Below, piece after piece: positions 56,526 through 64,000 of a stretch of DNA of 64,000 bases (positions within the stretch are counted from its first letter, which is position 1; each line of letters begins with the position of its first letter). The position numbers and the translations under genes are program-made. The notes beneath the pieces were generated by a model that saw only the letters and a program-made list of their open reading frames with translations, made no database searches and had not been told where the DNA came from. The DNA lies in assembly GCA_018398585.1 (NCBI GenBank), contig JAGTTD010000024.1, forward strand, positions 5,298,071-5,362,070. Direction: 5' to 3'. This stretch comes from Simmondsia chinensis (Eukaryota > Streptophyta > Magnoliopsida > Caryophyllales > Simmondsiaceae).

Positions 56526-56638
56526 AAAGAAATTTCTTGGTCGTATAAGCAATAATTTTGTATTTTCTATATACTCCTTGGATTTATTAATGAAATATGC
56601 ATTTTGTTTGGAAGTTTTTTTTTTTTATTTTTTTTTTT

Positions 56639-57076
56639 TCTTAGGAATTCAAATTTAGTGTTTTACTATTGATGTTGTTGCCGTGAACTTGCAGGTCGAT
56701 CAGGCAAGCGTGCTGGAGAGAAAAGCAGGAAAGCAGCAGAGGTAGGGCTGATTGATCGGGAGTCTGTTTTCCATGCGAATACATATATAACCCTAAGGTT
56801 TACGTGTTCAGTATCCAAATTAAAGTGAGCGCTGCCGTTATCCTTGAGAAATAGAGAGAGAGAGAGAGAGAGAGAGAGAAGTGAATTGTAATTCTTATAT
56901 TCTCAAATCAATAAAAGTCTCTATCTCCCCCCGTGGTTTTCTCCCCTCTCGATTAACGAGGCGTTTCTACGCAAATCATTGTGTTTTTGTTTTAGTTCTT
57001 TTTTATCCGTATTAATTCTCGTTTGGTTGTAGTATTCGATTCGAATTAAGTACTTGGAATTCCGCATTTTCGCACA
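56639..57076 (+). repeat. 5' LTR of copia C
   Basis: 438 bp; first bases TCTTAGG instead of TGTTAGG, last bases GCACA. Contains (GA)n at about 56850-56878. Confidence 0.8.
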
Positions 57077-57113
57077 AATTGGTATTAGAGCCCTTGTTGT
57101 TCGTTTCGATACT

Positions 57114-57966
57114 ATAACGTCAGCGATTAAACCTGAAGTAGAGAAGTTTGCTGGTCAAGGGAATTTCAGTTTATGGCAAGTCCGCATCAAAGGTCTCCTG
57201 ACACAAAATGCCTTGAAGAAAGCGCTAGATGGAAAAGCGAAGGGACCGGAGAGTTTATTCGAAGCACAATGGGAGGAGTTAGATGAGAAGGCACTCACAT
57301 CTATTCAAATGTGTCTTACAGATGATGTACTGACAGAAGTCTTGGAGGTGAAAACCAGTAAGGAGTTGTGAAAGAAGTTGCAGAAGATGTTCTGATACAA
57401 ATCGGTCTCCAATAAACTCGCAATCAAGTGCCTGTTATTAACGTTTCGTATGTCAGAAGGTACATCTCTTAAGAACCATATTAATGAATTTAACTCTATA
57501 ATTCAAGAGTTAAAATATTGGATGGTGCCCCTAAACATAAGATCATGCCAAGTTGTTATTGTGTTCACGCTCTAATTCATATAAAGGCTTTGTAGAAAGC
57601 ATGATATATGGTGGTAGGTTAACTATCATAATTGATGAAGTTAAGAGGAACCTATAGAGTAAAAAACGAGTAGATAAAGAATTGTCTGACTCTGTGAATG
57701 ACTCTAGTAATGGTTTATTTGTGAGAGGTAAAACTGAAAATAGAGGGTCTGATGGTGAAAAGAAGTCAAGGTCTAAGTCTAGACATAAGAACCTATCATG
57801 TAACTTTTGTCACAAGAAAGGGCACATAAAAAAAAATTATTATAAGCTTAAGAATAAGCAGAAAGAAGATAATAGGAATGACCATAATAGAGGTGATAAG
57901 TCTGCTAAGGCTTGTGTAGTTGAAGATGAGGGTGATGCTGATGTTCTTTTAGTAACCAAATCCTAG
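57114..57966 (+). pseudogene. Copia C gag, broken
   Basis: The expected start codon is ATA at 57114. The capsid-type N-terminus follows (KPEVEKFAGQGNFSLWQVRI; EAQWEELDEKALTSIQMCL). TGA at 57369-57371 replaces a conserved Trp codon. Further shifts precede 57682-57966, which carries the basic linker and the zinc knuckle CNFCHKKGHIKKNYYKL. In that knuckle the last metal ligand of the CCHC motif is Tyr. Confidence 0.85.
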
Positions 57967-60900
57967 GCCTGATCTAAGGCTAAGTGGTTTATGGATTCAA
58001 GTTGATCTTATCATGTTTGTCCTAATAGAGAATGGTTTACCACATACAAATTAATTCAGGGTGGAGTAGTCTTGATCGGCAATGATGCCGCTTGTAAGGT
58101 TATGGGTATAGGAACAATTAGAGTTAAGATGTTCGATGGTGCTATCAATACACTTAGCGAAGTACGACACGTTTCGGATTTGAAAAGAAACCTTATCTCT
58201 TTAGGTACCCTTGAGTCACATGGGTACAAGTACACAGCTGAAGGTGGAGCTATGAGGGTCAGTAAGGGTGCGTTGATTGTAACGAAGGGTAGGAACCTTG
58301 TATAAGCTTATAGGTTCTACCAATACAGGGTCAGTGGTTGTTTCTACATCAATATCAGAATAAGATATTACCAAGATATGGCACATAAGATGGGGTCATA
58401 TGGGTGATAAGTGTTTGACAAAGCTGAGCAAGAGGGGTTTACTGTGTGGTCAATCTACAAGGCTGATGCAGTTCTGTGAGCATTGCATCTGTGGGAACCA
58501 GAAGAAAGTCAGCTTTAAATAGGCAGTGCATAAGACTAAAGAAACGCTAGATTATGTTCATTCAGATTTGTGGGACCGTCCAGAGTTGCTTCCAAGGGAG
58601 GTTCCAGGTATCTTCTAACGTTCAATGATGATTTTTCAAGAAAAGTTTGGGTCTATTTTCTTAAGCAGAAAAACGAAGTTTATGAAGCCTTCAAGAAGTG
58701 GAAGACGCTGCTTGAAAAATAGACAGGGAAGCAGATAAAGAGGTTAAGGACTGATAATGGTCTTGAATTGTTGAGGGTGATTTCATCAAATTCTGTGAGA
58801 GTCAAGGCATTGTCAGACACCGGACTTTTACATGTCGACCTCAACAAAACGGAGTGGCAAAAAGACTGAATAGGACGTTGTTGGAGAAGGCTTGAAGTAT
58901 GATATCCAATGCAGGTTTAGGCAGAGAATGGTGGGCAGAGGCAGTTAACATGGCATGTTACTTAGTGAACAGATCACCTCATTCATCGCTTCACTTAAAG
59001 ACTCCAGAAGAGGTATAGTTTGGATCACCTGCTAATTACTCTCATTTAAGAATTTTCGGTTGTCCTGCTTACGCTTATGTGAATGATGGGAAGCTAGAGC
59101 CGAGAGCCAAGAAGTATATCTTTCTTGGTTATACATCAGATGTGAAGGGATTTCTTTATGGGATTTAAAATCTCATAAATTTTTTACTAGTACGGATGTT
59201 AGATTTGATGAGTTTGCGCTACTACATTTGCCACACACGCCCTCCTTAATTTGTGATTCAGGTTAGGCATAGAAGCTTGATGATAATCAGATACAGTCAG
59301 ATAGCTCAGATTAGCAGCAAATAGTTGAGATTAAGAGTATACAGGCACCTTCAGTACAAGTTTCTGATGAGAATGATGAAACAAAAACAGGTCAGCATGT
59401 CAAATAATATACTATTGCTGGTGGAAGGCAGAAAAGACAGATTATGCCGCCGCAGAGATATGGGTATGAGGAGATGATAGCCTATGCTTTTACTATAACT
59501 GAAACATTGTAAGATTTTAAACCATTTACATATTCAGGGGCTCTGTTTAGATTTGACTCAGAGAAGGGGCTAATGGCCATGTATGAAGAAATGGAGTCAA
59601 TCAGACTTGGCAGCTAGTCAAGTCTCAAAAAGGAAAGAGAGTTATTGGATGCAAATGGGTCTTCAAACGAAAAGAAGGCATTCCTGGAGTGGAAGATGCA
59701 AGGCATAAGGCTCGATTAGTAGTTAAGGGCTACAGTCAGGTACATGGTGTTTATTTTCATGATATTTTCTCACATATTGTTAGACATAGTTCTATATGGA
59801 CTATACTTGCCTTAGTAGCTATGCATGATTTAGAGCTTGAGCAATTAGATGTGAAAACTGCATTTTCGCATGTGAGCTAAAGGAGAGTATTTACATGCAT
59901 AAGCCTGAAGACTTCATTGTTGAGGGTAAAGAAGACCATGTGTGTTTGTTGAAAAGATCTCTATATGATTTGAGGCAGTCATCTAGGCAGTGGTACAAAA
60001 GATTTGATCAGTTTATGACTAGTAATGGGTTCTTCAGGATTAAATATGATAGTTGTGTGTACTTTAGGAAGACAGACTCAGGTTCATTCATTTATCTTCT
60101 GTTATATGTTGACGTTATGTTGATTGCAGGTAAGGACATGACTGATGTTAATAGTTTGAAAACAATGTTAAAAAGAGAGTTCGAGATGAAGGATTTTGGA
60201 GTAGCCAAGAAGATACTCGGTATGGAAATTAGTAGGGACTGAAAAGCAGGAAAGTTATACTTATCTTCGGGGAAGTATATTCATATGAAGGATGCTAGGC
60301 CTGTTAGCATTCCGTTGGCAGCTCATTTCAGGCTTTCAGCATTGGATTTGCCTTAGACAAACGAGGACGTCAGGTACATGTCACACGTCCCTTACTCTAG
60401 TGCAGTTCGTAGTATTATGTATGCTATAGCATGTACTTGTCTAGATATTGCTTATGCTGTTAGCAAAGTGAGTAGATACATAGCAAATCCAGAAAAAGAG
60501 CATTGGCATGCTGTTAAATGGATTCTTAGGTACTTACGTGGCACTTCTAATGTTTGTTTGGAGTTTGGAAGGAGTAAATGTTGTTTAGTTGGGTATGTTG
60601 ACTCAAACTACAGTGGAGACCTCGATAAGGGGAAGTCTACTTCTGGTTATGTGTTCTATTTGGGTGACAATGCTATTAGTTGGAAAGCATGTCTACAGTC
60701 AGCTACCGTACAGTCAACTATAGAGGCCGAATATATGGTAGTGACAAAAGCATTCAAGAAAGCTGTTTGGTTAAGACGTTTGATTAGTGAACTTAGTGTT
60801 GATCGGGGCACAGTTAGGGTCTATTGTGATAGCCAGTCTGCAATTCATCTAGCAAAGATCAAATGGCGCATCATGACAGGACGAAGTACATTGATGTCAA

Positions 60901-61056
60901 GCATCATTTTATTTGAGATCCGATAGATGAGCGCAAGGTGGAGTTGAAGAAGATAGGCACTAAAAATAATCCAGCAGACATGTTTACTGAAGTTCTTTCC
61001 AGCAAGAAATTCGACCATTGGTCGAACTTGGTTGGGCTCTCAATTTTTGTTTGTTA
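57967..61056 (+). pseudogene. Copia C pol: protease, integrase, RT, RNase H
   Basis: Protease WFMDSS then TGA (57985-58005), so the DSG motif is lost. Open piece 58072-58305 (AACKVMGIGTIRVKMFDG; LKRNLISLGTLESHGYKYT). Integrase pieces up to about 59170 (HSDLW, QNGVAKRLNRTLLEK-like, YAYVNDGKLEPRAKKYIFLG). RT in 59640-60242 (CKWVFKRKEGI; LEQLDVKTAF; LKRSLYDLRQSSRQWY). Its active site reads YVDV at 60105-60116 in place of YVDD. RNase H in 60378-60926 (GYVDSNYSGDLDKGKSTSGY; YCDSQSAIHLAK). Tail PADMFTEVLSSKKFDHWSNL to about 61056. Catalytic losses in two enzymes plus many stops make it inactive. Confidence 0.88.
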
Positions 61057-61203
61057 ACCTCGGTTGTGTGGTGTCAGTGGAGAAGGTGGAGGTATTTTAT
61101 TTCGGTGTTAAATTTGAGTCAAGGTGGAGGTTTGTTAGGAATATGCCTTAAATTTAGTGTTTTACTATTGATGTTGTTGCCATGAGCTTGCCGATTGATC
61201 TGG

Positions 61204-61754
61204 TGTTCTACTGCGGAAATAGCAAGAACTGAATGCTGAAAGTATCAACTGCCAATACTTCCCCCCGAGAACCCCTCACACTCTGTGATTCAAGTCTCCC
61301 CTGTCAGTCGAACCACTTTGCGGTTCAATGTTTGTCTTATCTCTTTCAGCAGGTAGCTATTCAGATAAGTGTCTTTCTGACGTGCTGCATCCATATCACT
61401 TTCTTTGTGGTCGTAATGCTTTAGTGGTTGGGGAATAGTCCTAAGGTTTGGGAAGGCTGAGGGAGAAAAAGGTCTACATGGATTTTCAATCAATATGCAT
61501 TGAATGAAGGAATTAGTCCATTCCGTAGCCAATATTAGGTAAGTCTCTGTAGGATCTATTGATGGATCATGAGCATAAGACTCTTCATCTGGTTAATATA
61601 CTTGACCAAAGCAAACAGCAAGCTGAAAAATGCTTGCTTTAACTTGTCTTATCCGACGAACAACTAACGTTGCCTTATTTTATGTCCTACCCTTCCTTGT
61701 GGATTTTCGGTTTCTAAAGCCCCTTAGGGAGCGGGGCTACTTTATTGAAAAACT

Positions 61755-61787
<33 letters not shown>

Positions 61788-62012
61788 GGTGAGGGGTGGA
61801 AGGAAGAAGGGAAAGAGGGTAGGGAACAAAAAAAACGTTATAGCACTTAATGGGCTAGGGTGGCCCCCATTTCGCCTTACCAACCCCAGGGAAACTCCGA
61901 ATGCAGGCCCTTTTTAGCCAAGAAACACAGTAAACATACTTACTGCTTGCTTTCTTTGAGGAATTTGATGAGTGAAGGGCGATGCTAGTCGATTGAGACT
62001 CTAATTCCTATC
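61204..62012. other. Foreign insert, possibly organellar (NUMT-like)
   Basis: About 809 bases with base composition unlike the surrounding DNA (GC-richer, non-repetitive), joined without target duplication or terminal repeats. Phrases such as TTTCTAAAGCCCCTTAGGGA and GCGGGGCTACTTTATTGAAA look like plant mitochondrial intergenic sequence, but I cannot confirm this without a search. A 31-base poly-G run sits at 61756-61786. Confidence 0.45.
61756..61786. repeat. Poly-G run of 31 bases
   Basis: Uninterrupted G inside the foreign insert. Followed by G-rich TGGTGAGGGGTGG. Confidence 0.9.
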
Positions 62013-62393
62013 GGGCAAGTGCGCTGAAGAGAAAAGCAGGAAAGCAACAGAGGCAGGACTGATTGATCAGGACTCCTCGATTGATCGGGAGTCTATTTTC
62101 CACGCAGATATATATATATGACCTAGGGTTCACGTGTTCAATATCCAAAATTAAAGTAAGTGCCGCCGTCATCCTTAAGAGAAAGAGAGAGAGAGAAGTG
62201 AATTGTAATTCTTCTATTCTCTAATTAATAAAAGTCTCCATCTCCACCTGTGGTTTTCTCCCCTCTCGATTGAGGAGGGGTTTCCACATAAATCATTGTG
62301 TTCTTATTTTACTTCTCTTTTATCTGTATTACTCCTCGTTTGGCTGTAGTATTTAATTCGATTTAAGTACTTAGGATTCTGTGTTTCTGCACA

Positions 62394-62590
62394 TTTTTCT
62401 TACTTAAGGGTTATTGAGTTGATCCTCAAGATACTGATATTGAAACTGGATCCATAGTTCTGGGAATCTAAATTTAAGAACTTATTTATTAGAATCCCAA
62501 ATTGAATGCATATATTTCTTAAGGAACCTTCCATTAATGGCCCTTGGGATGAGCTTTATTATCTAGGTCTTGGAGTAAGTAAGCATTGTC
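62394..62590. other. Spacer between copia C and the gypsy fragment
   Basis: No feature recognised. It may already be 3' DNA of the minus-strand gypsy element. Confidence 0.35.
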
Positions 62591-64000
62591 TCCAAATACC
62601 TCTATGTATCTAAATCCGCCCAATTTGGGTCCATTTTCCAAAAAACACGATCTTTCTTGCCATTGGGTAATACCAGTTTCAATCTAAGTTCCCCAAAACA
62701 AATGACCTAGGTTTGACCTTTTTGTTGTAGGCTTTGGCCACCCTTTTCTTTTGCTTTTCTAGTTTAGCAAGGGTGTTAAGCCTAACTTGGTCTAAGTTAG
62801 TTAATTCGTTCATCATAGCTTGCTTATATTCAAGTTTAGAAAACCTCCCTCGATAAGCCAATCTAATGGACTAAACTGTGACTTCCACTAGGAGTATAAC
62901 ATCATGGCCATGTGTTATAAAAGGGGGTCCTCCTAGTTGCATCTGACTTGGATGTGCTACAAGCCCATAGGGCATCAAGTAGCAATTCATGCCATTTTCT
63001 AGGATTATCCTCAATCATTTTCTCAATATTGGCCTTTAGAATCTTGTTGATAGACTCTGCTTATTCATTAGCTTGAGCATAATAAGGGGTTAAGTTCAAG
63101 ATTTCAATGCTGAAACTCTTGGTAAACTCTTTAATCTCAGCTTCATTAAACATGTTAGCTTGGTCAACGGTTATAGTTTCTGAGTTTCCAAACCTACATA
63201 GGATATACTCCTTAATAAAATCAATCATATCTTGCTGATTAAAGTTCCTATATGGTTGAGCCTCCGCCCATTTTATAAAATAATATGTGGCGACGAGAAT
63301 GTGAGAATTTTGCTTGCTAGAAGGAGGATTAATCTCTTCTATGATGTCCATTGCCAACTCGTGAAAGGGTCATGGTTTAACAATAGCATGTGTCTTAGCT
63401 GCAGGGTGCATGACCATGTCTTTGTCATGTTGTACATCTCTTTGCCTACTTGATACAATCGTTCATCATAGATGGCTAATACTAGCCATAATGTCTGATG
63501 AGCTAGTGCATCTTGTTACTAGCTAAATGGGACTCACAAATACCCTCATGGGCTCCAACCATCACTAACATTAGTTTATCTAAGTCCAGATACTTGAGCA
63601 GCCCTCCATTAGTGTCCGTTTTGTATTGTTCTCCAGACTCATCATCAAGATGAAATCTATGAGCTCTCATTTTCATCTTTTTGTCTTTGACATAGACTTG
63701 AGGGTTTTTGAAGTAATCCATCAAGGGCTTCCTTCAATCTTCACGTTGACTTATGACAGATTGGTGTACCTCAAAACAATCCAAGAGTTCACTTATAATT
63801 ACTCTGCTCTCAGAACTGAAGGACTCAGTAAATTTAAGGTCATGCTCTAAAATCTTAGTCATAATAACAATAGTTTCTTCACACCATGTCCTGGGCAGCT
63901 TGTTCCCAGAGGCTAGTTGAGCCAGATTGTTGGCTACCTTATTCTGCTCTCGAGGTATGTGTTCAAACTGGACACCATTAAACTTGCTCAACAACTCTTC
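62591..64000 (-). pseudogene. Gypsy (Tat/Ogre-like) RNase H-integrase fragment, runs off the window
   Basis: Minus strand, entering from the right edge. RNase H C-terminus (VQFEHIPREQNKVANNLAQL then ASG) at 63994-63734. Linker and integrase zinc region at 63724-63503 (AHEGICESHLASNKM). Integrase core at 63357-63061 (WAEAQPYRNFNQQDMIDFIK; TVDQANMFNEAEIKEF; ILNLTPYYAQANE). The first catalytic Asp position reads Tyr in ATYYFIKWAE. The continuation (KMIEDNPRKWHELLLDALWA at about 63020-62960) and the integrase C-terminus at 62861-62679 (AYRGRFSKLEYKQAMMNELT) follow. Stops occur at 63060, 62890 and elsewhere. No LTR was found; the element is partial. Confidence 0.82.

Larger units (their letters stand above)
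56639..62393 (+). mobile_element. Ty1/copia element C (Tork/Tnt1-like), decayed
   Basis: 5' LTR 56639-57076, PBS TGGTATTAGAGC 57080-57091, gag to RNase H on the + strand, polypurine AAGGTGGAGGTT, 3' LTR 61133-62393 enlarged by 0.8 kb of foreign DNA. TTTTT flanks both sides (56634-56638 and 62394-62398), a possible but low-complexity duplication. Gag and pol motifs are of the Tnt1/Tork type. The LTR remnant at 5474-6010 belongs to the same family. Confidence 0.85.
61133..62393 (+). repeat. 3' LTR of copia C with an internal insertion
   Basis: TGTTAGGAATATGCC ... TTTCTGCACA. 61133-61203 and 62013-62393 together match the 438-bp 5' LTR; the part between is foreign. Confidence 0.82.

Noticed and set aside
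61630..61917. Gly-rich ORF of 95 codons
   Set aside because: Its length depends on reading through the 31-base poly-G run; no domain is visible.

Overview
This is plant nuclear DNA, most likely from a eudicot-type angiosperm. It is AT-rich, has intron-bearing gene pieces, and is dominated by transposable elements whose protein domains and termini are typical of flowering plants (Ty1/copia, Ty3/gypsy chromovirus, Mutator-like, PIF/Harbinger-like and SINE elements). No rRNA or tRNA gene, CRISPR array or prokaryotic operon is present. Only two stretches look like host genes: the 3' exon of an LRAT/NC-domain protein (2137-2798, +) and the first coding exon of a TFIIIC subunit 5-like gene (26561-26695, +). 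Almost all other coding capacity is decayed transposon sequence.

Layout. 1-4750: flanking DNA and the LRAT exon. 4752-11740: a PIF/Harbinger-like element of about 1 kb carrying two insertions, a copia-type LTR remnant (5474-6054) and a 5.4-kb chromovirus (6292-11680, exact ACCTT target duplication). 12087-12323: a 5S rRNA-derived SINE (-). 12362-16253: a gypsy derivative (-, exact CCGAA duplication) that kept gag but lost RT and integrase; its low-coordinate LTR holds two further SINEs with their own target duplications. 16843-17753: an inverted, intronless LRAT pseudogene split by a solo LTR of that same gypsy family. 18970-19207: a second 5S-derived SINE with a perfect 16-bp target duplication. 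21824-26426: a Mutator-like element (MULE) with long terminal inverted repeats, subterminal hairpin arrays and a broken transposase. 26561-26695: the TFIIIC5-like exon. 27799-28444: an inverted end-fragment of the same MULE family.

From about 28985 to 54742 lies a second, very decayed MULE (-), split by a 20.6-kb copia element (33040-53626, TCAAC duplication). That copia contains four nested insertions: a gag-less copia (about 34292-38806), a 981-bp solo LTR (39264-40244, AGAAT duplication), a second Harbinger-like element (40437-41499, TTA duplication) and another gag-less copia (44518-48641, ATACC duplication, LTRs differing at 2 of 139 positions). The right side holds a 360-bp inverted-repeat MITE, a coiled-coil-type pseudogene, a Tork/Tnt1-like copia (56639-62393) whose 3' LTR carries 0.8 kb of foreign, possibly organellar DNA, and the decayed pol of a Tat/Ogre-like gypsy element running off the window.

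The most unusual signal is the SINE family with a 5S rRNA-derived head joined to a 3' module shared with two other local SINEs. Also notable are two independent copia copies that lack gag yet kept LTRs, PBS and pol, and the hairpin arrays of the MULE ends. I found no clearly new multi-gene system. All coordinates and comparisons were made by eye; family assignments below superfamily level are inference.
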